From Pseudomonadota bacterium (GTDB lineage: Bacteria > Pseudomonadota > Gammaproteobacteria > Burkholderiales > Burkholderiaceae_C), in the NCBI GenBank assembly GCA_023460715.1, contig JAEWPH010000044.1, positions 1 to 33,161 of the forward strand: 33,161 nucleotides of DNA. Direction: 5' to 3'. The position numbers and the translations under genes were made by a program. Below the pieces are notes generated by a model. That model did no database searches. It saw only the letters and a list, made by a program, of their open reading frames with translations, and was not told the origin of the DNA. Positions 1 to 9,584 of the stretch are shown one piece after another; the stretch's first letter is position 1; every line of letters starts with the position of its first letter.

Positions 1-1017
<1,017 letters not shown>

Positions 1018-1024
<7 letters not shown>

Positions 1025-1263
1025 GAATCTTCGTCCGGCATGGGCCGGGGCTGCTGCATCAGGCTTTCCACCTGCTGCTGAATCTGGCGCTGCACCTGCT
1101 GGCCCTGGACGCGGACGATCGCGTCGGAAGCGCCCTGTGCCGGCGCCGACGCGCCCGGAACAGCGGGCACGGTGACGCGGGTGGCATCCACCTGCTTTCT
1201 GGCCAGCACGGCCACGATCGCCAACGCGGCCAGCACGCCCGCCAAACCCCATCCCATCCGCAT
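1018..1263 (-). CDS. Small single-pass membrane protein, unknown function
   Basis: An 81-residue protein starting MRMGWGLAG. Residues about 5-21 form one hydrophobic segment (GLAGVLAALAIVAVLA) followed by a basic residue pair, consistent with an inner-membrane anchor or uncleaved signal. The remainder is hydrophilic and Gln-rich (QGQQVQRQIQQQVESLMQQ), probably helical and possibly a short coiled coil. The start at 1263 is fixed by an AGGAGA ribosome binding site at 1271-1276, seven bases upstream. A longer open frame exists but lacks such a site. It lies downstream of the substrate-binding protein gene and upstream of tadA on the same strand, with a terminator between it and the former. I do not recognise a family. 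Confidence 0.7.
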
Positions 1264-1301
1264 ATGCCGTTCTCCTGTGCTTGGTGACCTGGTTCCCCTC
1301 A

Positions 1302-1342
1302 CGCTACAAGGTGGGCGGACGGTCACGCCCCGCACTGTAGCG
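1302..1342. other. Inverted repeat in the leader of the small membrane-protein gene
   Basis: CGCTACA at 1302-1308 and TGTAGCG at 1336-1342 form a perfect 7-bp inverted repeat around a 27-base centre. It lies upstream of the gene starting at 1263 and could be an operator or an mRNA stem. There is no known match. Confidence 0.3.
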
Positions 1343-1357
1343 ACAACGCGTGGTACC

Positions 1358-1394
1358 GGCAAAAGACAAACGGCCGCCCCGCAGGACGGCCGTT
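1358..1394 (-). terminator. Rho-independent terminator of the substrate-binding protein gene
   Basis: On the minus strand an 8-bp stem (AACGGCCG / CGGCCGTT, 1369-1394) with a 10-base loop is followed by a T-rich run (TGTCTTTT). It begins 19 bases past the stop codon at 1413. Confidence 0.65.
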
Positions 1395-1412
1395 GCAAGC
1401 ACCCGCTGCCGG

Positions 1413-2570
1413 TCAGTTCAGCGCCACGCGGGCGTTGGCGGGGTAGTGGTACAGCGTGACGGCCGGGGCCGTCAGCTCCCCCTTGGGCGTGAACGACACG
1501 TTGGCGGTCACCCCCTTGTAGTGGGTCTTGGCGATGAACGGCGTGTACTTGCGCGGGTCGACCGAGTCGGCGCGCTTCATGGCGTCCACCAGCACCATGG
1601 CCGCGTCATAGGCGTAGGGGCTGTAGATCTGGAACTGGCCGGGGAACTTGGCGTCGTAGCGTTTCTTCCATTCGGCGCCGCCTTGCATCTTGGTGACCGA
1701 GGCACCGCCCGTGGCGCAGGTCACGTTCTTGAGCGCGGCCACCTTGCTGGCCAGCTCGGGCAGCTTCTCGGTGCACAGTGCGTCGCCGCCGAAGTACTTC
1801 ACCTGGCCCAGGCCCAGCTGCTCCATCTGGCGCAGCATGGGGCCGGCCTGCGCGTCCAGGCCGCCGTAGAAGATGCCGTCGGGCTTCTTGTTCTTGAGCG
1901 AAGTGAGGATGGCCATGAAGTCCGTGGCCTTGTCGTTGGTGAACTCCTCGCCCACCACCGTCAGGCCCTTCTGCTGCGCCGTGGCCTTGAACACCTGCGC
2001 CACCCCCTGGCCGTAGGCCGTGCGGTCGTCGATGATGGCCACGGTCTTGAGCTTGAGGTGGTCGGCCGCGTAGATGGCCAGTGCCGCGCCCAGGGCGCTG
2101 TCATTGGCGATCAGGCGGAAGGCGGTCTTGTAGCCGGGCTTGGTCAGGTCGGGGTTGGTGGCCGACGCCGTGATGTGCGGCAGGTCGCACTTGTCGTAGA
2201 TGGTGGATGCAGGAATCGACGTGCCCGACTGCAGGTGGCCCACCACGCCGGCCACCTTGAAGTCGCACAGCTTCTGCGCCACGGCCGTGGCCTGGCGCGG
2301 GTCGCCGGCGTCGTCTTCGGCGGCCAGCTCGAACTTGATCTTCTTGCCGCCGATCACCAGGTTCTGCGTGTTCAGCTCGTCCACCGCCATGCGCACGCCG
2401 TTCTCGGTGTCCTTGCCGATGTGGGCGATGCCGCCCGACACGGGGCCGGCGTGGCCGATCTTGACGGTCTGGACTTCCTGGGCGGAAGCGGCACCTGCGG
2501 CCAGGGCGCAGGCGATGGCGGTCAGCGCGAGGGAGGAGCGCAGGCGGGAAACGTTGGACGGCACGTTCAT
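1413..2570 (-). CDS. Branched-chain amino acid-type ABC transporter substrate-binding protein
   Basis: A 385-residue periplasmic protein of the LivK/LivJ (type I periplasmic binding protein) family. Residues 1-30 are a classical Sec signal peptide, with a hydrophobic core and an AASA cleavage region before QEVQTVKIGHAGPVSGG. The typical LIV-BP opening (KIGHAGPVSGGIAHIGKDTENGVRMAVDELN) and the central AVVGHLQSGTS-like segment are present. The start is supported by GGAG six bases upstream of the ATG at 2570. No LivH/M/G/F permease or ATPase gene adjoins it, so it must serve a transporter encoded elsewhere. The ligand cannot be read from the sequence; amino acids, amides and aromatic acids are all possible for this family. 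Confidence 0.92.
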   Translation of the reverse strand: MNVPSNVSRLRSSLALTAIACALAAGAASAQEVQTVKIGHAGPVSGGIAHIGKDTENGVRMAVDELNTQNLVIGGKKIKFELAAEDDAGDPRQATAVAQKLCDFKVAGVVGHLQSGTSIPASTIYDKCDLPHITASATNPDLTKPGYKTAFRLIANDSALGAALAIYAADHLKLKTVAIIDDRTAYGQGVAQVFKATAQQKGLTVVGEEFTNDKATDFMAILTSLKNKKPDGIFYGGLDAQAGPMLRQMEQLGLGQVKYFGGDALCTEKLPELASKVAALKNVTCATGGASVTKMQGGAEWKKRYDAKFPGQFQIYSPYAYDAAMVLVDAMKRADSVDPRKYTPFIAKTHYKGVTANVSFTPKGELTAPAVTLYHYPANARVALN

Positions 2571-2763
2571 TCGATCTCCGGGTTATTCATCTCACAACAG
2601 CCCAAGCCGGCTGCAAAGCGGTGCATATGCTAGCGGCCCATGCGCCGATTTTGTGCAATGGCGCACCACAACAGCGCATTTACCGGCACATTCGCGGCGC
2701 TGATGGTGGCGCCATGGCGCGTGGGGCATGGGGCCGTCCATGGCCTGCCCAGCGGCGCGCGGA

Positions 2764-2769
2764 GATAAT
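2764..2769 (+). promoter_or_regulatory. -10-like box directly upstream of rlhA
   Basis: GATAAT ends nine bases before the rlhA ATG and there is no ribosome binding site. The inferred transcript would begin about three bases before the start codon. No good -35 box is visible. Confidence 0.45.
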
Positions 2770-2778
2770 CCTGTCCTT

Positions 2779-4785
2779 ATGTCCCTGCTGCCCCACCAAC
2801 TCGAACTCCTGTCCCCCGCCCGCGACGCCGACATCGGCATCGAGGCCGTGAACCACGGCGCCGACGCCGTCTACATCGGCGGGCCGGCGTTCGGGGCGCG
2901 CGCCACGGCGGGCAACGAGCTGCGCGATCTGGAGCGGCTCATCCGCCACGCGCACCGCTTCCACAGCCGCATCTTCATCACCCTCAACACCATCCTGCGC
3001 GACGACGAGCTGGAAGACGCCCGCCGCATGGCCTGGCAGGTGTACGAGGCGGGGGCCGACGCGCTCATCATCCAGGACATGGGCCTGCTGGAGCTGGATC
3101 TGCCGCCCATCCAGCTGCACGCGAGCACGCAGACCGACATCCGCACGCCCGAGAAGGCGCGCTTCCTGCAGGACGCGGGCCTGTCGCAGATCGTGGTCGC
3201 CCGCGAGCTGGACCTGGACCAGATCGCCGCCGTGCGCGCCGCCACCGACCCCGCCCGCACCACCATCGAATTCTTCGTGCACGGTGCGCTGTGCGTGGCC
3301 TATTCGGGCCAGTGCTACATCACCCACGCCCACACCGGCCGCAGCGCCAACCGCGGCGACTGCAACCAGGCCTGCCGCCTGCCGTACGAGGTGCTGGATG
3401 GCCAGGGCCGCATCCTTGCGCACGAGAAGCACGTGCTCTCGATGAAGGACAACAACCAGAGCGACAACCTGCGCGCGCTGATCGACGCCGGCGTGCGCAG
3501 CTTCAAGATCGAGGGCCGCTACAAGGACATGGGCTACGTGAAGAACATCACGGCCCACTACCGCAAGCTGCTGGACGAGATCATCGAAGAGCGCGAGTTC
3601 TCCGCCGAGCCGCTGGCGCGCTCGTCCTCGGGCCGGACCACCTTCAGCTTCACGCCCGACCCCGACCAGAACTTCAACCGCGAGTTCACCGACTACTTCG
3701 TCAACGGCCGCAAGGAAGACATCGGCGCCTTCGACACGCCCAAGACGCCGGGCCGCGCCATCGGCTGGGTCACCAAGGTGGGCGAGAACTTCGTGGAGCT
3801 GGAGGCTTCCAGCCCCGAAACCGTGCTGCACAACGGCGACGGCCTGTGCTACTACGACCTGCAGAAGGAGCTGGTGGGCCTGCAGATCAACCGCGCCGAG
3901 GCCATCAACGCCAAGAAGGGCCAGTGGCGCGTATTCCCCAAGGACCCCGTCGCCGGCTTCAAGGACCTGCGCCGTGGCCTGGAGATCAACCGCAACCGCG
4001 ACATGGACTGGGTGCGCACGCTCGACAAGAAATCGAGCGACCGCCGCATCGGCCTGTGGGCGCAGTTGTCAGAGACCGCGGACGGCTTCGAGCTGACGCT
4101 GACCGACGACGATGGCTGCGTGGGCAGCGCCGCCATCCGGCATGGCCACCAGCGCGCCACCGATGCCGCCCAGGCCGAGGCCACGCTGCGCGAACAGCTA
4201 GGCCGCTTCGGTGCCACGAACTTCTCGGTCCACGACATCGCGCTCAGCCTGTCGCAGCCCTGGTTCATTCCGGCCTCGGCGCTCAACCAGCTGCGCCGCG
4301 ACGCCGTCGCGGCCCTGGAATCGGCACGCGCCGAAGGCCTCATGCGGCTGCCGCGCGCCACGCCGGTCGAGCCGCCTGCGCCCTTCCCCGAAGACACCCT
4401 CACCTACCTGGCGAACGTGTACAACCAGAAGGCCCACGACTTCTACATGAAGCACGGCGTGAAGGTGATCGACGCGGCCTACGAGAGCAAGGAAGAGGAA
4501 GGCGAGGTCAGCCTGATGATCACCAAGCACTGCGTGCGCTTCTCCATGAGCCTGTGCCCCAAGCAGGCCAAGGGCGTGATCGGCGTGAAGGGCACCATCA
4601 AGGCCGAGCCGCTGCAGCTCATCAACGGCAAGGAAAAGCTCACGCTGCGTTTCGACTGCAAGCCCTGCGAGATGCACGTGGTGGGCAAGATGAAGAAGTC
4701 GGTGCTGAACCAGCACGCCAAGGACATGCAGATTGCGCCGCTGCAGTTCTACCGCACGCGACCCACGCCCTCATCGCTCTCATAA
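2779..4785 (+). CDS. rlhA: 23S rRNA C2501 hydroxylation factor, U32 peptidase family
   Basis: A 668-residue protein that matches E. coli RlhA (YdcP, 653 residues) along its length. RlhA is needed for 5-hydroxycytidine at 23S rRNA position 2501. Visible landmarks are LELLSPARD at the N-terminus, ADAVYIGGP, the FVHGALCVAYSGQC segment with the following GDCNQACRLPY (the conserved Cys cluster of U32 proteins), and GVRSFKIEGRYKDM. The C-terminal half includes YNQKAHDFY and FDCKPCEMH, which distinguish RlhA from the shorter TrhP/YegQ. The ATG at 2779 was preferred over an upstream in-frame ATG at 2728 because the family N-terminus begins here. The stop codon lies in a repeat copy. Members of the family are annotated as peptidases, but the rRNA role is better supported for this subfamily. 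Confidence 0.93.
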   Translation: MSLLPHQLELLSPARDADIGIEAVNHGADAVYIGGPAFGARATAGNELRDLERLIRHAHRFHSRIFITLNTILRDDELEDARRMAWQVYEAGADALIIQDMGLLELDLPPIQLHASTQTDIRTPEKARFLQDAGLSQIVVARELDLDQIAAVRAATDPARTTIEFFVHGALCVAYSGQCYITHAHTGRSANRGDCNQACRLPYEVLDGQGRILAHEKHVLSMKDNNQSDNLRALIDAGVRSFKIEGRYKDMGYVKNITAHYRKLLDEIIEEREFSAEPLARSSSGRTTFSFTPDPDQNFNREFTDYFVNGRKEDIGAFDTPKTPGRAIGWVTKVGENFVELEASSPETVLHNGDGLCYYDLQKELVGLQINRAEAINAKKGQWRVFPKDPVAGFKDLRRGLEINRNRDMDWVRTLDKKSSDRRIGLWAQLSETADGFELTLTDDDGCVGSAAIRHGHQRATDAAQAEATLREQLGRFGATNFSVHDIALSLSQPWFIPASALNQLRRDAVAALESARAEGLMRLPRATPVEPPAPFPEDTLTYLANVYNQKAHDFYMKHGVKVIDAAYESKEEEGEVSLMITKHCVRFSMSLCPKQAKGVIGVKGTIKAEPLQLINGKEKLTLRFDCKPCEMHVVGKMKKSVLNQHAKDMQIAPLQFYRTRPTPSSLS

Positions 4786-4840
4786 CCATAGCTGCCTGCG
4801 CTTGCTCCATCAGCGCAACAGGCCGATTTGGCTTGGATTT
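4783..4840 (+). repeat. Dispersed palindromic repeat, copy 2
   Basis: ATAGCT (4788-4793), TGCGCTT, a loop, AGCGCA and GGCCGATTTGG follow the layout of the other copies. The rlhA stop codon (4783-4785) is the first triplet of the element. Confidence 0.65.
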
Positions 4841-4848
4841 TCAAGCCC

Positions 4849-4878
4849 CTTTGGCAAGGCATAAGCTCATCGCCAAAG
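4849..4878 (+). other. Hairpin in the metY upstream region
   Basis: CTTTGGC (4849-4855) and GCCAAAG (4872-4878) form a 7-bp stem with a 16-base loop, about 95 bases before metY. It could be a leader structure or operator. It does not match any S-adenosylmethionine riboswitch I can recognise. Confidence 0.3.
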
Positions 4879-4973
4879 ATTCGATCCCTTGGCGAAGGCC
4901 CGGTGCCAGAATGGCCGCGACCCGCCCGCCCCGTGCGGTGCGCGGCGCCCATTCACACACGGAGACCTGCCGC

Positions 4974-6257
4974 ATGAAGATCGAAACGCTTGCCGTCCAC
5001 GCGGGCTACACGCCCGACCCCACGACCAAGGCCGTGGCCGTGCCCATCTACCAGACCGTGGCCTATGCCTTCGACAGCGCCCAGCACGGCGCCGATCTGT
5101 TCGACCTCAAGGTGGCGGGCAACATCTACACCCGCATCATGAACCCGACCAACGACGTGCTCGAAAAGCGCGTCGCGGCGCTGGAAGGCGGCATCGCCGC
5201 GCTGGCCGTGGCCTCGGGCATGGCGGCCATCACCTACGCCATCCAGACCATCGCCGAGGCCGGCGACAACATCGTGTCGGCCAGCACGCTCTATGGCGGC
5301 ACCTACAACCTCTTCGCCCACACGCTGCCGCAGCAGGGCATCACCACGCGCTTCGCCGACCCGCGCGACCCGGCCAGCTTCGCCGCATTGATCGATGAGA
5401 AGACGAAAGCCGTCTTCATCGAGTCCATCGGCAACCCGCTGGGCAACGTGACCGACATCCGCGCGCTGGCCGATGTGGCCCATGCCCACGGCGTGCCGCT
5501 GATCGTGGACAACACGGTGCCCAGCCCCTACCTGCTGCGCCCCATCGAACACGGCGCCGACATCGTCGTGCATTCGCTCACCAAGTACCTGGGCGGCCAC
5601 GGCAACAGCGTAGGCGGCGCCATCGTGGACAGCGGCAAGTTCCCATGGGCGCAGCACAAGGCGCGCTTCCCGCGCCTGAACGAGCCCGACGTGAGCTACC
5701 ACGGCGTGGTCTACACCGAAGCGCTGGGCGAAGCGGCCTTCATCGGCCGCGCCCGCGTGGTGCCGCTGCGCAACACGGGCGCAGCGCTGTCGCCGCAGAA
5801 CGCCTTTTTAATCCTGCAAGGCATCGAGACCTTGGCGCTGCGCATGGACCGCATCTGCGACAACACGCTGGCGCTGGCGCAGTACCTGCAAAAGCATCCC
5901 AAGGTCGAGTGGGTGCGCTACGCGGGCCTGGCCGACCACCCGGACCACGCCATCGTGCAAAAGCAGCTGGGCGGGCGCGCCTCCGGCATCCTGTCATTCA
6001 GCCTGAAGAACGATGGCGGCGAGCCGCGCGCCGCGGGAGCGCGCTTTCTCGATGCGCTGCAGCTCTTCACCCGCCTGGTCAACATCGGCGATGCGAAGTC
6101 GCTGGCCACGCACCCCGCGTCCACCACGCACCGCCAGCTCAACCCCGAAGAGCTGGCCAAGGCCGGGGTGAGCGAGGGCATGGTCCGCCTGTCCGTGGGC
6201 ATCGAGCACATCGACGACCTGCAGGCCGACCTGGCGCAGGCGCTGGACGCGGTCTGA
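4974..6257 (+). CDS. metY: O-acetylhomoserine sulfhydrylase (aminocarboxypropyltransferase)
   Basis: A 427-residue PLP enzyme of the Cys/Met metabolism family. It forms homocysteine from O-acetylhomoserine and sulfide in cytoplasmic methionine synthesis. The opening ([25 protein letters not shown]), the [22 protein letters not shown] segment and the PLP lysine in [10 protein letters not shown] (Lys204) are all typical of MetY, whose length (about 430) it also matches. The insert around residues 225-245 ([12 protein letters not shown]) separates it from shorter MetZ/MetB enzymes. The start is set by GGAG at 4961-4964, nine bases upstream. It follows rlhA after 188 bases that hold a repeat copy and a hairpin, so it probably has its own promoter. 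Confidence 0.94.
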   Translation: MKIETLAVHAGYTPDPTTKAVAVPIYQTVAYAFDSAQHGADLFDLKVAGNIYTRIMNPTNDVLEKRVAALEGGIAALAVASGMAAITYAIQTIAEAGDNIVSASTLYGGTYNLFAHTLPQQGITTRFADPRDPASFAALIDEKTKAVFIESIGNPLGNVTDIRALADVAHAHGVPLIVDNTVPSPYLLRPIEHGADIVVHSLTKYLGGHGNSVGGAIVDSGKFPWAQHKARFPRLNEPDVSYHGVVYTEALGEAAFIGRARVVPLRNTGAALSPQNAFLILQGIETLALRMDRICDNTLALAQYLQKHPKVEWVRYAGLADHPDHAIVQKQLGGRASGILSFSLKNDGGEPRAAGARFLDALQLFTRLVNIGDAKSLATHPASTTHRQLNPEELAKAGVSEGMVRLSVGIEHIDDLQADLAQALDAV

Positions 6258-6302
6258 CCTGGCAAGCCGCAGGGGGGCGATGTTGGGAGGATACTCAGGG
6301 GC

Positions 6303-6752
6303 ATGAACCGCACTCATGCCCTCCTCTCCTGCCTGCTGGCCGGTCTCGTCCTGGCCGGCTGCTCCACCTCTTCGGTCAACCTGCCGCCGCGCGGTGCCGA
6401 AGCGACCGAGGTCGACGCCACCAACTTCCGCCAGGGCGAGGCCGAACGGATGCTGCGCCAGCAGATCAGCCCGCCGCTGGACGCACCGCTGCGCATCGTG
6501 GAGTTCGCCGAGCCGCGCTACCCGTCCTTCCTGCTGGCCGATAGCGCGCGCAGCCCCCGTGGGGACGTGGTGGTGTCGTTCGAACTGTTGCCCAGTGGGG
6601 CCGTGGGCGCGACCAAGGTGCTGTCGAAGACCGACGAAACCCTGAACAAGGCCGCCGTCGCCGCCATCCGCAGCTGGCGCTTTTCGCCGCCGCTGCGCGA
6701 CGGCAAGCCGGCCCGGCTGTTCCTGCAGCACACCTTCCGCATCGAACCCTGA
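6303..6752 (+). CDS. Lipoprotein with TonB C-terminal domain
   Basis: A 149-residue protein with a lipoprotein signal peptide: a hydrophobic stretch ends in LAGC, giving a lipidated Cys at residue 20. Residues about 65-149 are a TonB C-terminal fold (RIVEFAEPRYPSFLLADSARSPRGDVVVSFELLPSGAV, then LNKAAVAAIRSWRFSPPLRDGKPA). That domain normally contacts outer-membrane receptors at the end of a Pro-rich spanning arm. Here there is no inner-membrane anchor or Pro-rich spacer, so it cannot be a standard TonB. It may be an envelope adaptor. GGGAGG at 6285-6290 is the nearest ribosome binding sequence. It lies 45 bases after metY and could be cotranscribed with it. The partner is unknown. Confidence 0.85.
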   Translation: MNRTHALLSCLLAGLVLAGCSTSSVNLPPRGAEATEVDATNFRQGEAERMLRQQISPPLDAPLRIVEFAEPRYPSFLLADSARSPRGDVVVSFELLPSGAVGATKVLSKTDETLNKAAVAAIRSWRFSPPLRDGKPARLFLQHTFRIEP

Positions 6753-6786
6753 GCGGCCAGGCGCGCAAAGCCTGCCGTGCGTGCTG

Positions 6787-6807
6787 GCCGCCCGGCGGCG
6801 GCTTTTT
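6787..6807 (+). terminator. Rho-independent terminator after the TonB-C lipoprotein gene
   Basis: GCCGCC (6787-6792), loop CGGC, GGCGGC (6797-6802), then five Ts. It separates the rightward unit from the convergent egtB. Confidence 0.75.
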
Positions 6808-6839
6808 CCATCGCCACCGGCGCGCCACTGCGCGCCAGC

Positions 6840-8213
6840 TCAGGCGTCGCGGGCCAGCCGCAGTCCGCTGAACTGCCACTGCGCCGTGGCAGGGAAGAAG
6901 TTGCGGTAGCTCGCCCGCACATGGCCTGCAGGTGTCGCGCATGAGCCGCCGCGCAGCACATACTGGTTCACCATGAACTTGCCGTTGTACTCGCCCACGG
7001 CCCCGGGCGCCGTGCGAAAGCCGGGGTACGCCGCGTAGCTGGACTGCGTCCATTCCCAAACGTCCCCGAACAGCTGCTGCAGCGCCGCGGATGGCCCCGT
7101 GGCACCGTCCAGCGCTGCGGACGGGACGGCACGCGGGTGCAGCACGCCGCCGTCGGCGAAGTGGCCGTGCTGCGGCGCAGCGCCCGTCGCCGCGGCCGCG
7201 GCCTCCCACTCCGCTTCGGTCGGCAGGCGCGCTCCGGCCCAGCGGGCATAGGCGTCCGCCTCGTAGTACGACAGATGCACCACGGGCTGGTCGGGCACCA
7301 GCGGCCGCAGGCCGGCCAGCGTGAACTCATGCCAGCCGCCGTGCCCGTCGCGCTGCCAATACATCGGCTGCTCCAGCTGCTGGCGCCGGCGCCAGTCCCA
7401 GCCCTCGGCCAGCCAGTGGGCTGGGTCCCGGTAGCCACCGGCCGTGATGAAGGCCAGGTAGTCGGCATTGGTCACCAGCCGCGACGCCATCTGGTACGGC
7501 GCCAGGTACAAGCGATGGCGCGGCGTCTCGTTGTCGAAAGCAAAGCCCGGCCCGCCGTGCCCGATCTCTTGCAGCCCGCCGCCGAAGCGGTGCCACGTCA
7601 GCGGCAAGGATGCCCGCCGTACCGCGCGCTCCAGCCCCTGTGTTCGCAGTGCGGGCGGCCCGTCCGCCTCGTGGTAGGCCGGCCAGAGCGGATTGCACGA
7701 CAGCAGGTGCTTGACGTCGGTGACGATCAGTTCCTGGTGCTGCTGCTCATGCTGCAGGCCCAGTTCGACCAGTGCAGCCAGCTCGGCATCGTCGGCACGC
7801 GCGCGCAGCAGCTGCTGCATTCGCGCATCCACATGCGCCCGGTAGGCCAGCACATGGGGGAGTGCCGGGCGCGTCAGCAGCCCGCGCTGCGGCCGCGGGT
7901 GCTGTTCGCCCACGCCGTTGTAGTACGAGTTGAACAGCACGCGGAAAGCCGGATGGAACGGGGTGAAGTCGGCGGCATACCGCTCCAGCAAAAAGGTCTC
8001 GAAGAACCAGGTGGTGTGCGCCAGGTGCCATTTGACCGGGCTGGCGTCGGGCATGGACTGCGCGCAGCAATCCTCGTCCGACAAGGGCTGAGCCAGAGCG
8101 ACGGTCTGCTGCCGCACCTGGGCAAAACGCCGCTCCAGCAGCGTCTGCCGCCCCGGCAACGGCGGGTACGGAGAAGGCACGGCAGAGGCTTCACGCGTGG
8201 CGATGGCAGACAT
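6840..8213 (-). CDS. egtB: Ergothioneine synthase EgtB (hercynine sulfoxide synthase)
   Basis: A 457-residue non-haem iron enzyme that joins hercynine to a cysteine-type thiol with O2. The N-terminal DinB-like domain carries the iron site: HLAH (H63, H66) and HEQQHQE (H155, H159). It also has the YYNGVGEQHPRPQRG segment common in proteobacterial EgtB. The C-terminal half is a formylglycine-generating-enzyme-type fold (RLPTEAEWEAA, GDVWEWTQSSY, VLRGGSCAT, RASYRNFF). The start at 8213 is chosen for the GAGGAGA ribosome binding site just upstream; an open frame extends further but into egtD. It begins 11 bases after the egtD stop, so the two are one operon. No egtA, egtC or egtE is nearby. The thiol donor (cysteine or gamma-glutamylcysteine) cannot be decided from the sequence. 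Confidence 0.94.
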   Translation of the reverse strand: MSAIATREASAVPSPYPPLPGRQTLLERRFAQVRQQTVALAQPLSDEDCCAQSMPDASPVKWHLAHTTWFFETFLLERYAADFTPFHPAFRVLFNSYYNGVGEQHPRPQRGLLTRPALPHVLAYRAHVDARMQQLLRARADDAELAALVELGLQHEQQHQELIVTDVKHLLSCNPLWPAYHEADGPPALRTQGLERAVRRASLPLTWHRFGGGLQEIGHGGPGFAFDNETPRHRLYLAPYQMASRLVTNADYLAFITAGGYRDPAHWLAEGWDWRRRQQLEQPMYWQRDGHGGWHEFTLAGLRPLVPDQPVVHLSYYEADAYARWAGARLPTEAEWEAAAAATGAAPQHGHFADGGVLHPRAVPSAALDGATGPSAALQQLFGDVWEWTQSSYAAYPGFRTAPGAVGEYNGKFMVNQYVLRGGSCATPAGHVRASYRNFFPATAQWQFSGLRLARDA

Positions 8214-8224
8214 CACGCCTCTCC

Positions 8225-9259
8225 TCAGGTGCGGGCATGCACCATGGCATACCAGCCGCGTTCGTCCGTCCACGCCTGCGGCTGCGAGAAGCCGGCCTGC
8301 GCCAGCATCTTGGAAAACGCGGGCATGGTGTACTTGTAGCTGTTCTCCGTGTGGATGCGCTCGCCCGCAGCGAAGTCGCGCCCGCCACCAGCCCAGCGCA
8401 CACGCTGCGGCGACCGGGCTTCAAGGTGCATCTCGATGCGCGAGGCCGCGGTGTTGAAGAACGCGCGGTGCTGCCACTGCTGCGGGTCGAAGTCGGCCTG
8501 GATGAGCCGGTTCACATGGGACAGGATGTTGCGGTTGAATGCCGCCGTCACGCCAGCCGCATCATCGTAGGCGGCCTCCAGCACGGCCGTGTCCTTCGGC
8601 AGGTCGATGCCGATGAGCAGTCCGCCGTCGGCGCCCGCCAGTTCCCGCATGTGCGTCAGCAGCTCGATGGCCTGTGGCGGATCAAAATTGCCGATCGACG
8701 AGCCGGGGTAGAACACGAGCCGATGGGTCTGCGGCAGATCAGCCGGCAACTGCACGCCGCGCGTGATGTCGCCACCGACGGCCCGCGCATCCAGGCCGGG
8801 CAGATCGGCGCGCAGGCGGGCCACGCCGTCCTGCAGGTAGTCCGCCGAAATATCGATCCCGATGAAGTAGAACGGCTGGAGCAGCCTGCAGAGTCCCCGC
8901 GCCTTTTCGCAGCTGCCGGCGCCCAGTTCGATGACCACTCCCCCCTTGCCGATGGCCTGGGCGATGTCCGGGCCGTGCCGGACCATCAACGCGTGCTCGG
9001 TGCGCGTCGGGTAGTACTCCGGCACTTCCGTAATCTGGGTGAAGAGCTCGGACCCCTTCTGGTCGTAAAAATATTTGGGAGAGATGCCCGGCACCTCCCG
9101 CAGCAGCCCGTCGATGATGTCCTGGTAGGCATGTCGTCCCCGCGCGCGGGCAACGGCAGTCTGCTTCGGCGCGGCAGAAGGAGCCGCAGGCGTTCGCCGG
9201 TCGAACCAGGCGGTCCGGGCGAACAAGGAGGCGCGGGGGGAAGGAAGGGCTGAAGGCAT
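8225..9259 (-). CDS. egtD: L-histidine N-alpha-methyltransferase (hercynine synthesis)
   Basis: A SAM-dependent enzyme that trimethylates histidine to hercynine, the first step of ergothioneine synthesis. Motifs in order are SPKYFYDQKGSELFTQIT and EYYPTRTE (family signature), VVIELGAGSCEKA (SAM-binding loop), VFYPGSSIGNF, and the C-terminal HTENSYKYT with the substrate-contacting Glu. The assumed start at 9259 gives 344 residues, slightly longer than the roughly 320 usual. The family-like sequence begins near residue 38, so the real start may be internal. A 42-residue upstream extension is also open but looks unconserved, and no ribosome binding site decides the matter. It is the first gene of the egtD-egtB operon. 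Confidence 0.92.
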   Translation of the reverse strand: MPSALPSPRASLFARTAWFDRRTPAAPSAAPKQTAVARARGRHAYQDIIDGLLREVPGISPKYFYDQKGSELFTQITEVPEYYPTRTEHALMVRHGPDIAQAIGKGGVVIELGAGSCEKARGLCRLLQPFYFIGIDISADYLQDGVARLRADLPGLDARAVGGDITRGVQLPADLPQTHRLVFYPGSSIGNFDPPQAIELLTHMRELAGADGGLLIGIDLPKDTAVLEAAYDDAAGVTAAFNRNILSHVNRLIQADFDPQQWQHRAFFNTAASRIEMHLEARSPQRVRWAGGGRDFAAGERIHTENSYKYTMPAFSKMLAQAGFSQPQAWTDERGWYAMVHART

Positions 9260-9584
9260 AGGCTCACAGCCTAGGGTGCTACCGCCCCGCCTGGCGCAAG
9301 CCGGCATGGCGAGGCGCGGTAGGACGGTGGCGCGTACCGACAAAGCGCCCTTGCGCACGAGCGCCATTCGTGATGGGGTCTCCATTGCCGGCTGGCATGC
9401 CTGCGGCCAACCTCATCAGGCTGCACTCGCATCACAATGCCCGGCACAGCGCAGGCCCAACGGCCAGCGACGTGCAGCGTGCATGGAACTGCTGCACACT
9501 CGCGCCGCTCCAGGTTGTGGCGGCTGCGGCGACTGCCCCTCCCCGCGCCACCTCGTCCGATCTCCCGCTTTTGCTTTTACCGCC
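9260..9584. other. Divergent intergenic region between egtD and the YdjM-like gene
   Basis: These 325 bases contain no gene I can support. On the egtD side (about 9282-9325) there is an imperfect inverted repeat, with TACCGC paired to GCGGTA and GC-rich bulged arms inside. That could be a leader stem if transcription of egtD starts upstream. Neither flank shows a strong -35/-10 pair. The rightward frame that runs through it lacks any conserved sequence until the ATG at 9585. Confidence 0.5.

Noticed and set aside
3291..4973. Open frame that joins metY upstream, suggesting an N-terminal extension of metY
   Set aside because: It overlaps rlhA in another frame, has Arg/Pro-rich shadow composition, and metY has its own ribosome binding site at 4961.
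4786..4973. S-adenosylmethionine or S-adenosylhomocysteine riboswitch upstream of metY
   Set aside because: The region has a repeat copy and a simple hairpin but none of the conserved riboswitch core sequences I know.
9276..9584. N-terminal extension of the YdjM-like protein, or a separate small gene
   Set aside because: The sequence is Arg/Ala/Cys-rich without conserved motifs, while the family start is at 9585.
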